Assembly: GCA_019739295.1 (NCBI GenBank) | Contig: JAHHDV010000011.1 | Coordinates: forward strand, 1 to 45,000 | Reading direction: 5' to 3' | Length of the DNA stretch: 45,000 nucleotides | DNA from: Taibaiella sp. | GTDB taxonomy: Bacteria > Bacteroidota > Bacteroidia > Chitinophagales > Chitinophagaceae | The notes under the pieces: model-generated | Database searches by the model: none | The model's input: only the letters and a program-made list of their open reading frames with translations | What the model was told of the DNA's origin: nothing | Program-made: the position numbers and the translations under genes | Shown: positions 19,864 through 29,521 of the stretch, in pieces | How the letters are laid out: the number at the start of each line of letters is the position of its first letter | Position numbering within the stretch: the first letter of the stretch is position 1

Positions 19864-20568
19864 ATGAATAAAAATATCATACTAGCCAGTACATCCACAT
19901 TGTTTGGTGGTGCTTATCTCGATTACCTGACTGAAGAATTGCGTGTATTATATGCGGGTATAGAGGAAGTGCTTTTCATTCCTTACGCACGGCCTTCCGG
20001 CATTTCTCATCAGGATTATACCCGGAAAGCAGCTGAATATTTCCAGAAATTATCCATCTCCATAAGGGGAATGCACACTTGTGAAGATCCCTTAGACGCC
20101 ATAAGAAGCGCGCAGGCATTTTTCACAGGCGGAGGGAATACTTTTCTATTGGTTAAAACGCTTCATGAAGAGAAACTGATGAATGTATTGAAGCAGGAAG
20201 TAGAAAGTGGGAAACCCTATCTCGGCTGTAGTGCAGGCTCTAATATCGGGGGACAAAATATGAAGACAACCAATGATATGCCCATTGTGTATCCTTCCAG
20301 CTTCGAATGCATGGGGCTGGTGCCATTCAATATTAACCCTCACTACCTGGAACCGGATCCTGATTCTACTCATAATGGTGAGACACGGGAGACCAGGATT
20401 AAAGAGTTTTTAACGCAAAACGATACCAGCGTTGTCGGACTGAGGGAAGGAAATTGGGTACGGGTTGCCGGTGAGAAAATCACACTGGAGGGCATGCACC
20501 CTTCCAGGATTTTTGAACAGGGAAAGGAGCCGTACGAAGTTCCCGCCGGTTCTGAATGGCGCATATAG
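19864..20568 (+). CDS. pepE: Dipeptidase E (alpha-aspartyl dipeptidase, peptidase family S51)
   Basis: A complete 234-residue cytoplasmic serine peptidase that cleaves dipeptides with N-terminal aspartate. The catalytic serine is Ser123 in GCSAGSN, with the candidate triad partners Asp138 (TTNDMP) and His160 (NINPHYL); the same residues are Ser120, Asp135 and His157 in the Salmonella enzyme, a constant offset of three. The glycine-rich FFTGGGNTF at 87-95 is the family's glutamine-amidotransferase-like strand. Start 19864 (MNKNIILAST) is chosen over earlier in-frame starts because of the -7 element. No partner gene is evident; cysS follows with its own promoter. Confidence 0.95.
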   Translation: MNKNIILASTSTLFGGAYLDYLTEELRVLYAGIEEVLFIPYARPSGISHQDYTRKAAEYFQKLSISIRGMHTCEDPLDAIRSAQAFFTGGGNTFLLVKTLHEEKLMNVLKQEVESGKPYLGCSAGSNIGGQNMKTTNDMPIVYPSSFECMGLVPFNINPHYLEPDPDSTHNGETRETRIKEFLTQNDTSVVGLREGNWVRVAGEKITLEGMHPSRIFEQGKEPYEVPAGSEWRI

Positions 20569-20765
20569 CCTAAACGGTGAAATCTTTTCTTTATAGGTCC
20601 AGGATTATATATCTGCGGTATATACCGGGATATCTTCTCAGCAGGAACGGAAAGAAAAAGGTTACAGTCAGAAGATGGGATGGGCGGGAAAAAGAGGAAA
20701 GCCGGGTTTAGGGCAATGATTTATAAACTGAAAGTGGTTTTTGTTTCCTTAATTTTATGCTGTGG

Positions 20766-20796
20766 TCTGGATGTACCTCTATTTTAACTACATTTG
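20766..20796 (+). promoter_or_regulatory. Promoter of cysS
   Basis: TCTG, a 19-base spacer, then TACATTTG: three of four bases of the -33 TTTG and a perfect -7 TAnnTTTG at the usual distance. The cysS ATG is 47 bases downstream. Confidence 0.6.
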
Positions 20797-20842
20797 TGGG
20801 GCATTTTTTTATTAGCAGTTAATCAGTCAATAGCGTTTTTTT

Positions 20843-22339
20843 ATGTCAGATTTATACATCTACAATTCTTACACCAGACAGAAGGAGAAATTCGAACCTA
20901 TTACACCCGGATATGTAGGATTGTATGTATGTGGACCTACGGTAAGCGGGGAATCTCACCTGGGTCATGCCAGGCCTTATGTGACTTTTGATGTTGTCAA
21001 CAGGTATTTGATGCATCTGGGATATAAGGTAAGGTATGTCCGCAATATTACCGACGCAGGTCACTTCGAAGAGGAAGGCAGGGAAGCGGAAGATAAGGTG
21101 GCCAAGAAGGCGATATTAGAGATGCTGGAGCCGATGGAGCTGGTTCAGAAATATACGAACCTTTTTCGCTGGGGAATGAGAAAGTTAAACAATTTAGAGC
21201 CGTCTATCGAGCCTACTGCTACAGGTCATATTATCGAGCAGATCAGCATGATCGAGCAGATCATCCGGGAAGGGTATGCCTATGAGGTCAACGGTTCCGT
21301 GTACTTCGATGTCAGAAAATATGCCGCATCTTATCCCTACGGTAAACTCTCCGGAAGGATCCTGGATGACTTATATACCGCTACCAGGGATCTGGATGGC
21401 CAGGAGGAAAAAAGAGATCCCGCAGATTTTGCGTTATGGAAGAAAGCTCCGCCGGAGCACCTCATGAGGTGGAAAAGCCCGTGGGGCGACGGCTTCCCTG
21501 GCTGGCACATTGAATGTTCCGCTATGAGCTGCAAGTACCTGGGCAAGGAGTTTGATATTCATGGTGGTGGGATGGATTTGCAATTCCCGCATCATGAATC
21601 AGAGATCGCCCAGAGCACCATCGCCAATGGCAATGAGCCGGCCAGGTACTGGATGCATAACAATATGATCACGATCAATGGCAAAAAGATGGGAAAATCC
21701 TATAATAATGTGATCAAGATTACCGAGTTGTTCTCAGGGGATCATCCTATGCTGGAACAGGCTTACCATCCTATGGTGATCCGTTTCTATATTCTGCAGA
21801 CGCATTACAGGAGTACACTGGACTTCTCCAACGAAGCCCTGCAGGCTTCTGAACGCGCTTTTAGGAGGCTGTGGGAAGCCTATAGCTTATTGCAGGCTTT
21901 ACAGATCCCCGAAGGCACTGAAGCTGAGGTCGATCCTGACTTGACAGATCGCATACGGCAGCATTGCAGCCAGTCGGAGCTGGACCTGAAAGACGATTTC
22001 AATACTGCCAAAGTATTGGCTCACCTCTTTGAAATGGTACCCGTCATTAATAGTCTTGGTGTACAGGTTCCTTTTTCAAAAATCGATCAGGAGACTTTAG
22101 CCCTGATGAAGACTACATTTAAAATATACCTTGAGGACATATTGGGTCTTCAGCCTTTGGTTCAGGCAGATCACAACAAGCTCGATGCAGTGATGCAGCT
22201 GGTGATGGATATGCGTAAAGAGGCAAAATCAAGGAAAGACTATGCCGCCAGTGATAAGATCAGGGACGAACTGGCCGCAGCAGGGATATCGATCAAAGAT
22301 GAAAAAGGAGGAGGAATGTCCTATTCCGTAGATAACTGA
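20843..22339 (+). CDS. cysS: Cysteinyl-tRNA synthetase
   Basis: An intact 498-residue class I synthetase that charges tRNA-Cys. It has CGPTVSGESHLGHARPYVTFD (zinc cysteine Cys30 and the HIGH-type HLGHAR box), NITDAGHFEEEGREAEDKV, GWHIECSAMSCKYLG (second zinc cysteine), DIHGGGMDLQFPHHESEIAQS (zinc histidine and glutamate), and the KMSKS-type loop KKMGKSYNN. The C-terminal DALR-like helical part ends YAASDKIRDELAAAGISIKDEKGG. Length and motif order are normal. One copy in the window, single gene with its own promoter. Confidence 0.98.
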   Translation: MSDLYIYNSYTRQKEKFEPITPGYVGLYVCGPTVSGESHLGHARPYVTFDVVNRYLMHLGYKVRYVRNITDAGHFEEEGREAEDKVAKKAILEMLEPMELVQKYTNLFRWGMRKLNNLEPSIEPTATGHIIEQISMIEQIIREGYAYEVNGSVYFDVRKYAASYPYGKLSGRILDDLYTATRDLDGQEEKRDPADFALWKKAPPEHLMRWKSPWGDGFPGWHIECSAMSCKYLGKEFDIHGGGMDLQFPHHESEIAQSTIANGNEPARYWMHNNMITINGKKMGKSYNNVIKITELFSGDHPMLEQAYHPMVIRFYILQTHYRSTLDFSNEALQASERAFRRLWEAYSLLQALQIPEGTEAEVDPDLTDRIRQHCSQSELDLKDDFNTAKVLAHLFEMVPVINSLGVQVPFSKIDQETLALMKTTFKIYLEDILGLQPLVQADHNKLDAVMQLVMDMRKEAKSRKDYAASDKIRDELAAAGISIKDEKGGGMSYSVDN

Positions 22340-22359
22340 GGAAGGCTGTTTTAGACTAT

Positions 22360-22908
22360 ATGCATCCATTGAATTCAGAGGGTACACAACTACACCTGTA
22401 TAGGTATATCTTCATTTCTTTTTTTACTGGGCTCCTGTCAGCCAACTTGATACCAATCGGTACGTTTCGAAAAAGTAATGGTGTTACAGCCGGATACTTT
22501 ACATTTCGTTTACACAGCGATATGGCTGATATTGCCCTTATGGAAAAGTACAACCGGCATAAAAAGGCCGGGCGGTATCGGGAACATATGGAAACAGGGG
22601 ATAGATAACCTGCGTCAGTTTGGAAGCTATTGCTACTTTTCTCATGACGAAATGTGGGATATGCAGGACATGAAAGGAAGTTGCCGGTTGGTTTTTATAC
22701 TGAAGAAAGCGTGATTAAAGTTCCCGGGGTGACGATAGAACAGAAATGCGATGGAGGGCTTCATGTCAGGGACAGGGGCCATGAGCTGTTGCAGAAGCGA
22801 ACCGCTCCTATTCCCAGGATGTCAAATATTATAAGAAACTCATCCGGCCTGCCGGATAAGCGGATGACTATGCTCCTTAAGCAGGTAGAAAACATAAAAA
22901 ATCAATAA
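22360..22908 (+). pseudogene. Putative lipoprotein, broken into several frames
   Basis: Between cysS and the ABC exporter the coding signal hops frames at least three times. The start region reads YIFISFFLLGSCQPT when one T is removed from a run of eight, a convincing lipoprotein signal. Later pieces read ADIALMEKYNRHKKAGRYREHME, then IDNLRQFGSYCYFSHDEMWDMQDMKG, and the last 84 codons end RMTMLLKQVENIKNQ. I do not recognise the protein. Either it is a lipoprotein gene hit by the same sequencing errors as its neighbours, or a real pseudogene; the density of breaks exceeds that of most neighbours. The exact start is uncertain. Confidence 0.45.
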
Positions 22909-23004
22909 CCGGATTGTTATTATTATAAATAAATCCTCGGCAACACGGCGAATGGAAGAAAACTTTTTTTACATTTGCTTCAAGAGGTCATTCGATTCCA
23001 ATAA

Positions 23005-24817
23005 GTGAAAAATATACGAAAGCTGCTGCAATATCTGGCTCCATACAGGGGACAGATACTGATTGTATCTTCTCTTTGTGCTGCTCACGGTCCTTTTTTC
23101 ATTATTCACCTTTACGATGATTGCTCCGGTGCTTCAGGTATTGTTTACGGATGCGGAGCCTGCAGGTAGCCCGTCTTTATCCATGGTTTCCAGGGTGACC
23201 CATTTTGTTGATGAATTTGTCCTCAGGCACAGTAAACTCACGGCACTGCTGTATGCAGTCCTTATTGTAGCGATGGCTACGATATTTAAAAACCTGTTCC
23301 TTTATCTTTCGCTCAGGGTATTGAATCCGTTGAAGCATCAGGTGATCCGAAAGCTAAGGGACGACTTGTTTGCCAAGGTGCTGTCTTTACCGGTAGGATA
23401 TTTTACAGAGGAACGGAAAGGAGACCTGGTAAGTAAGATGACCAATGATGTCAATGAAGTGGAAGTTTCGATTATGAGTGTAGTGGAAGTCATCATTCGG
23501 GAGCCCATCAGCATCCTCCTCACTTTCGGATTGATGATGTACATCAGTCCGCTCCTTACATTGTTTTTTATTTATCTTTTTACCACTTGCCGGATTGATC
23601 ATCGGCAGGGTCAGCAAGATGCTGAAGAAGCCCAGCAACCTGGCGCAGGAACAGCTCAGCCAGCTGATGACCAACCTGGATGAGACATTCGGTGGGATCC
23701 GCATCGTGAAAGCATTCAATGCTGAACGCTTTCAGCAGCTGAAATTCAGGGAGATCAATAACCTGTTGTACCGGACCAAAAATATCATTCTGGCCCGTAG
23801 AGATGCGGGATCCCCATTATCGGAAACTTTAGGTATTATTGTTGCCTGTGTGATTATGATGGTAGGAGGCTACCTTATCTTTAATGGTAAAGGAGAACCT
23901 TACCGGGGCGTTTTTTTATCACCTATATCGGGTTGTTCTACCAGATTATTAATCCTTTGAAAAGCCTGTCCAATGCATTCTTCAATATGAGGAAAGGTAC
24001 GGCAGCACTGGACAGGATTCAGAACCTGCTGGATGCGGAGAATACCATTAAAGAAATTGCTCAGCCTGTTGCTGTCAAAGAATTCAGGTCTGGTATTGAG
24101 TTCAGGAATGTATCCTTCTCATATGGTGAAAAAGTGATCCTGGAAGATATCAACCTATACATTGCCAAAGGCAAAACGGTAGCCCTGGTCGGGGCTTCAG
24201 GTGCCGGTAAATCGACTTTGGCCGATCTGATACCCCGTTTTCATGACGCTACCAAAGGCGAAATACTGGTGGATGGTATCAACGTAAAAGATCTGAATCT
24301 TTTCCAGTACAGGAAGCTGATCGGCGTGGTCTCGCAGGAACCCATCCTGTTCAATGATACGATAGAAGAAAATATCAAATTAGGTATCGGGGGCAGATCC
24401 CAGGAGGAAATCATCCAGGCTGCCAGGATCGCCAATGCCCATGACTTTATCCTGAGAAAGCGTGAAGGTTATAAAACCAGGGTGGGAGACCGGGGTGTAA
24501 AAATTGAGCGGGGGTGAACGCCAGCGGGTGACCATAGCCCGGGCCGTTTTTGAAAAAATCCGCCTATTCTGATACTGGACGAGGCTACTTCAGCTTTGGA
24601 TACCGAATCAGAACAATTGGTGCAGTATGCGATCAATAACCTCATGAAGAACCGCACCTCAATCGTGATTGCTCACCGCCTTTCTACTATACGGCATGCA
24701 GATGAAATCATCGTCATGCACCAGGGGCATATCGTAGAGCGCGGGACACACGACACCCTGATGCATCTGGAAAATGGCTATTACCAGAATTTAGTGCGTA
24801 TGCAGCAACTGGTATGA
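23005..24817 (+). CDS. MsbA-like ABC exporter, fused permease and ATPase (heavily frameshifted)
   Basis: One half-transporter of about 604 residues, read across at least five indels, two being clear homopolymer insertions in gaacctt and gtttttttatc. The membrane domain begins [17 protein letters not shown] with a GTG start, and has helices around [61 protein letters not shown] and [15 protein letters not shown]. The ATPase part has Walker [10 protein letters not shown], the Q-loop GVVSQEP, the signature LSGGERQR (split by an extra A), Walker [13 protein letters not shown] and the switch IVIAHRLST. It would act as a homodimer exporting a lipid or lipophilic molecule; lipid A export is a guess from family similarity. 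Confidence 0.92.
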
Positions 24818-24945
24818 TCATTTTACACCCATGTATCGGATTAGATCTGTTTGTCGCGGTAGGTATTGGTTTCGGCTATACTGAACGCCTTACATTATTA
24901 TACGGAATCATGTTTACCCGTCTCTTTGTTCATGAGTGTCCATAA

Positions 24946-24978
24946 AAAACGGTCGATGAGATTTTCAGCGACCGTTTT
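24946..24978. terminator. Bidirectional terminator between the ABC exporter and the metal locus
   Basis: Arms aaaacggtcg and cgaccgtttt pair perfectly around a 13-base loop, with A and T runs on both sides, between two convergent genes. Confidence 0.85.
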
Positions 24979-24996
24979 CAATTTTTGAAATAAGGA

Positions 24997-27271
24997 TTAT
25001 TTGAGCTGGTAGTTCACACCTATATAGATATTCCTGCCCATCGCACTTCCCCATACCAGTCCGGCATCAAATCCTTCTGCATATGGATCCTGTCTTCCCA
25101 GGATCAGATGATGCTGCATGGTACCTAATATATTCTCTACACCTGCATATATTTTCCACCGTTCATCTTCCCAGCTTTTGGAGACCTGCCCATTCCATAT
25201 CCAGAATGAAGGTGTCGCATAAGAAGAACGGGCCGGGTCTCCTGAATTGAGGATGTGCTCCGGCATGCGTTTAGCCCCGGTCCAGTTGGCTGTCAGGTCG
25301 AAGCTCCAGTTGTTCCTGGTCTCGTAAGCAGTATTGACGAAGAACCGGTGCGCGGCCAATAGAGGCTTTTGTAGCAGTCCCTTTCCTTCATAAGTGGCCT
25401 TCACATCATACCATCTGTAAGCTACTCTCCAATCCCATTTTCTCATCACTTCATAATCAAGCTGTGCCTGAAAACTATGTGCATACGACTTGCCATCCAG
25501 GTTATAGAAGCGGATAATCCGGTACTGCTCGATGTCTGTAATGACCATATTGTCGAAATGGGTATAATAGTAATCCAGGCTGAGTGATCCGTCCCTGTAG
25601 TTCAGCATGAACTGCTTCACCATATTGACACCCATATTCCAGGCAACTTCCGGTTTCAGGCCGAATGGCAGTTGATGATTATTACCAGGCAGTTCGAAAG
25701 TCCTGTTACTGGCCATAAAGCCGATATGCTCGGCAAATACATTGACGGTTCTTTGTGCCCTGCCTATAGAAGCTCTGAATACTAATTTTTCTTCCGGTGC
25801 AAACCTCAGGTGTAACCTTGGCGTCAAAAATGCACCGTAGATATTGTTATAATCCCCGCGAATTCCTGCTACTACAGAGAACTTATCCAGGTAATGATAA
25901 GCGTATTCGGTAAATATTCCGGGCACGATTTCCTGTCTTGCATAATTCTGACCTGCAAATGCTTCATCAAAACCATCATATTGAAAACTTCCTCCGAACT
26001 TAATGGTATGTTCTGTGGAATGAATAATGCTCTGGAAAATGTAGTTGGCATAAAATGATTTCTGCTTTCCCTGGTAAGTATTCAGTCCGTAACGTGCATC
26101 CTGATCGTGGTAGAAAGCATTCAGCTGCAAGCCCATGCTCTGATAAGGCTTGTCTGTATAGATCTTACCGATCTTTGCCCATGCTTCCGCTCTTTGGGTA
26201 TTGTTGTAAAATCCCCAGGGGCTGGAAGTGCTGACTTCCTGATCGCGGTTGTAGCTGCTTTCTCCACCCCATAGATCCATATATACACCCTTTAACCCGA
26301 GTTGAATCTCCCAGCCCTGAGGGTTATAATACATCCACCTGTTGCCTAAAAGATAGGTGCTGCCCAGGGGCTGGTCCAGGAAAGAATCATTGTTTTGATC
26401 CACATTCATCCAGTTGGATTTGACATGGGCCAGAAGGGTAGTATTCCATTTGGAATTGAGGATTTGATTGTATACCATATTGGCTTCCGTCCTGCCTTGC
26501 GTACTCTGGTAAGCATTCAGCAGGAGCTTGATGCCGTTCTTTTCTTTAGGCTTATGCAGCTCGACATTGATCTGCCCTGCTACGCCCTCATACCCATTGA
26601 CTACGGAGCCTGTCCCCTTACTGAGCTGGATGCTTTCTACCCAGGGCCCGGGCGTAAAGGTGAGACCGATGATGTTTGCCAGGCCTCTCGTGTCCGGGAT
26701 ATTCTCCCTTGTAAAAGCTACATTGGGACCACTCAGGCCCAAGAGAGAGATTTGCTTATACCCGGAGATGGCATCTGTGAAACCTACATCCACAGAAGGC
26801 GTGGTCTCGAAGCTTTCGCTCAGGTTACAGCAAGCCGCCTTGGATAATTCACGGAGTCCCCATATTCTCGGATTTGACCGGGTCGATCATATTGAATTCG
26901 GTAGATTTCCTCCTTTTTTCTATGACTACACCCTCGAGCGAAGTTGTGAGATATGTCCTCAGGGTATCGGAAGGCGTACCGGGATCTACCATAAGTATGA
27001 ACGGTTCGGTACCGGGATATTCAATGATGAGTTCCTGCTGTGCCGGTATTAAGTCCAGCCGGAAGCTTCCCATCTCATCGGTAAATGTGGAGATCTCCGA
27101 ATAGGCAGATGCCACAGATGCTCCCACTACAGGCATATTGGTTTCATCTACCACCACGGATGTATAAGATATTTTAGCAGTATCCTGTCCTGTACTAAGA
27201 AGTGGGTTGCTGATGAATCCCGCACTGATAGCTACGATCAGTACAGGTGAAGTTTTGATCATATTCCTCAT
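24997..27271 (-). CDS. TonB-dependent receptor of a heavy-metal (probably copper) locus (one frameshift)
   Basis: About 757 residues over a single break near 26850. The signal and N-terminal region (MRNMIKTSPVLIVAISAGF; YTSVVVDETNMPVVGASVASAY) form a carboxypeptidase-regulatory-like domain. The plug contains ELSKAACCNLSESFETTPSVDV, a vicinal cysteine pair, followed by GYKQISLLGLSGPNVAFTRENIPDTRGLA and VESIQLSKGTGSVVNGYEGVAGQINVEL. The barrel runs to the last residues GRNIYIGVNYQLK. This plug pattern belongs to Bacteroidota receptors that sit next to HMA-domain proteins, as here: the HMA gene stops 15 bases upstream. Copper is the likely ligand or signal; the metal is inferred. Confidence 0.88.
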
Positions 27272-27286
27272 TATTCGTGGATTTTA

Positions 27287-27649
27287 TTAATGATTATGAG
27301 GATTGTTCGGATCTCTGTAGTTGCAGCAGGCCGGAAGCTCCCGGACGGCTTTTTCTTCTGCCTGGACACCATCTGCATCGTGCCCGGCTTTAACGATATT
27401 GTGAACTATTTTTTCTTTGGAAGTAATTTTCGTATTGTAAACTACAGTAAGTTTTTTTGTTTCCGGGTTCCATTCCGCACGTTTCACGCCTTTGATATAT
27501 GCTGCGTTCTCGATACGTTTTTTACACATACCGCACATTCCTTCCACTTCAATAGTTTCCGTATTGATTTTACTCTCCTTTTGGGCAAATAATTGGATGG
27601 ATGAAAGGATAAATATAGCTGTAAATAAAGCTGAAAGTAACTTTTTCAT
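27287..27649 (-). CDS. Secreted heavy-metal-associated (HMA) domain protein
   Basis: A complete 120-residue protein with a signal peptide (MKKLLSALFTAIFILSSIQLFAQ) and one HMA ferredoxin-like fold, residues about 30-100. The metal site is Cys39 and Cys42 in EGMCGMCKKRIE; the second half is VKRAEWNPETKKLTVVYNTKI. The tail (residues 104-120) adds ELPACCNYRDPNNPHNH, with a cysteine pair at 108-109 and two histidines, a possible second metal site. It should bind Cu(I) or another soft metal in the periplasm and hand it on. Its gene is directly upstream of the TonB receptor, with a 15-base gap. Confidence 0.92.
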   Translation of the reverse strand: MKKLLSALFTAIFILSSIQLFAQKESKINTETIEVEGMCGMCKKRIENAAYIKGVKRAEWNPETKKLTVVYNTKITSKEKIVHNIVKAGHDADGVQAEEKAVRELPACCNYRDPNNPHNH

Positions 27650-27675
27650 TGTATAAGAAATTTAGATGTTGAAAA

Positions 27676-27760
27676 TAATAGTTGGATAAAGGGAATATAG
27701 GTACAATGTGAATGAACATCATTGCACACCATATTTATGGATGAATACAACCAACTATTA
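27676..27760. repeat. Long inverted repeat between the HMA and HYC_CC_PP genes
   Basis: Ten-base arms TAATAGTTGG (27676-27685) and CCAACTATTA (27751-27760) enclose 65 bases that contain an inner imperfect repeat (CAATG ... CATTG). The right arm covers the stop codon of the upstream gene. No T run follows on the minus strand. Confidence 0.4.
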
Positions 27761-28162
27761 ACAGTCTAATTTCCTGTGACTGTACAATGTAAATAAAGGA
27801 ATACCCTGCCATAATCCCGGAGGAGGCTGAGCATACTGATGGATGGAGAACTGTTCTTCTGCTGTGGCTTGTTCCACATATGTGCCGTAAACCACTGGTG
27901 TGGGAAGAATAGCCGGAGCAGCAAATTGAAATTTATGAAAACTGAGTAACTGGGATTTATCTGTCTTTAAAGTAATCCTGACATCATCGCAGCAATCAGA
28001 TTTTTTGGCTTTGGTGTCCCCGCAACAGCCCATATGGTCACCATCGGAAGCAGACCATTGGATACCCACAACCTTTCCCTGGCACAGGTGAAAACTAAAT
28101 GTAGTACCTATGGAACCAAAGGAATAGATGAGGAATATGACTGCTGATAATATAAATCTCAT
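27758..28162 (-). CDS. HYC_CC_PP-type small secreted cysteine-rich protein
   Basis: A complete 134-residue protein with a signal-like N-terminus (MRFILSAVIFLIYSFGSIGTTFS). It then has HLC (residues 25-27), the vicinal pairs GCC (46-47) and DCC (57-58), and a late PPPGLWQGIPLFTLYSHRKLDC. This is the order of motifs of the family that NCBI calls HYC_CC_PP, with HLC in place of HYC. The family is found near HMA and metal-receptor genes; a metal-binding role is plausible from the cysteines but not proven. The HMA gene begins 109 bases downstream, with an inverted repeat between them. Confidence 0.75.
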   Translation of the reverse strand: MRFILSAVIFLIYSFGSIGTTFSFHLCQGKVVGIQWSASDGDHMGCCGDTKAKKSDCCDDVRITLKTDKSQLLSFHKFQFAAPAILPTPVVYGTYVEQATAEEQFSIHQYAQPPPGLWQGIPLFTLYSHRKLDC

Positions 28163-28301
28163 TTTCAGTATATAAAGGTAGAATATTTAAAAAACCAATG
28201 ATAGAAAAATAGTTTATTTTACCAAAAAATTAAAAAATCCGTCCTATTGTTTTGTAGTATTGTTAAAAAATTGTAATCTTGAGCAAAATTTGCGTTTTCG
28301 G

Positions 28302-29342
28302 ATGAAATCATTTTTATCTAAGATTACTTTATCAGCTGCATTGATCGCACCTGTATTATTTCAATATTCCTGTAAGAAAGTAAGTCCGCTGTCCATAGAC
28401 AATGATGAGGTCATTCAGACTCCGTACGGCTTGTACATTGCGAATACGAGTGGTATGCTGATCAATACCAACGACGGGATGCACTTCAATAACGTATTCC
28501 CGCCGGACGGTTACGCTCCTATAGCCCTTACTACCAGCCAGGAAAATCTTTTTATGGTTAAGGAAAACTTGCATGCAAGTTTTAACAATGGTAAAAATTT
28601 CCAGATGGTGTTTGATAAGGTGAGCAGGCAGGAGTGGAATGAACAGATCCTGGATGCACCATTGCAAGGTAAAATATATGTGGCTACGACTGAAGGAAAA
28701 GGTGTTGCCTATTCCTCAGACAATGGCAGAACCTGGCAGATCGATGATAATTTTAATCCATTGATCCCGGTGAGCTATCATATCACCAGCTTCGCTGCTT
28801 TGAATGACGGCTCAGTATATGCGTTCAGCAATGAAAACCTTCTTTTGCTTAAAAAGGAAAATGCGGATGCCCCGTGGACACCGGTTACGGTAGAAGGTGT
28901 ATTCCCAGCAGATGACGGAGTCTATTTTGTCTCCAGTGACGGACAATCCCTATTCTTAATAGAGAGTACCGGGAGGCATTTTCATTATGTCAGTGATGAT
29001 GCAGGGTTACACTGGCTGAAATTATTGAATGGAAATATACCGTGGGGTTCGCACATATGGACAGCAACCAGGGCTCCGGGAGGTAACTTGTTGATCGGAA
29101 CGGAATATGGTGTTTTCAGATTTGAGGCACCGGATCAATTGATCCCCGTAAATAACGGGTTGGAAATCGGTACTGAGGTAAGAAGGCTGACCTACAAGAA
29201 GAATGTGTATAAAAATGGTGCCACCAGGTATTTCGTGTTTGCTGCTACCAACAAAGGCCTGTTCAGGTCTGAGGACCGTGGTGTCAATTGGGTGAGAACT
29301 ACAGATACTACATTCCAGCATAATTACAGGGCAATGTACTAA
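28302..29342 (+). CDS. Lipoprotein with BNR/Asp-box repeats
   Basis: A complete 346-residue lipoprotein. The signal MKSFLSKITLSAALIAPVLFQYSC precedes a lysine pair; the upstream ATG at 28260 would bury it, so 28302 is chosen. The mature part is a predicted beta-propeller with sialidase-type Asp boxes: YSSDNGRTW near residue 145 and RSEDRGVNW near residue 330, plus degenerate copies such as NTNDGMHF, SFNNGKNF and SDDAGLHW. Such proteins are commonly called BNR-repeat or exo-alpha-sialidase, but the sialidase catalytic arginine triad and tyrosine were not recognised, so enzyme activity is unlikely to be assured. A good terminator follows. It is unrelated in orientation to the metal locus beside it. 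Confidence 0.82.
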   Translation: MKSFLSKITLSAALIAPVLFQYSCKKVSPLSIDNDEVIQTPYGLYIANTSGMLINTNDGMHFNNVFPPDGYAPIALTTSQENLFMVKENLHASFNNGKNFQMVFDKVSRQEWNEQILDAPLQGKIYVATTEGKGVAYSSDNGRTWQIDDNFNPLIPVSYHITSFAALNDGSVYAFSNENLLLLKKENADAPWTPVTVEGVFPADDGVYFVSSDGQSLFLIESTGRHFHYVSDDAGLHWLKLLNGNIPWGSHIWTATRAPGGNLLIGTEYGVFRFEAPDQLIPVNNGLEIGTEVRRLTYKKNVYKNGATRYFVFAATNKGLFRSEDRGVNWVRTTDTTFQHNYRAMY

Positions 29343-29362
29343 TTGTTTATGATCGTATTCAA

Positions 29363-29393
29363 GAAGCCTCCCGGGAACAGGGAGGCTTTTTTG
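29363..29393 (+). terminator. Rho-independent terminator after the BNR lipoprotein
   Basis: aagcctccc and gggaggctt form a perfect stem around a short loop, followed by six T. Confidence 0.9.
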
Positions 29394-29475
29394 TAGGTCT
29401 GAAAAATGAATCTCAGGTATTGCATTCCCAAAAGAAGCTTAGGGGCAGGGCTGGGCAAATCTGCTGAGAATTGGT

Positions 29476-29483
29476 TACATTTG
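29476..29483 (+). promoter_or_regulatory. -7 promoter element of the ALDH gene
   Basis: TACATTTG matches TAnnTTTG, 38 bases before the ATG at 29522. It argues against the longer frame that opens at 29471. Confidence 0.5.
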
Positions 29484-29521
29484 CCATCCTGAAAACAATT
29501 GCATTACAAAAATTACATACA

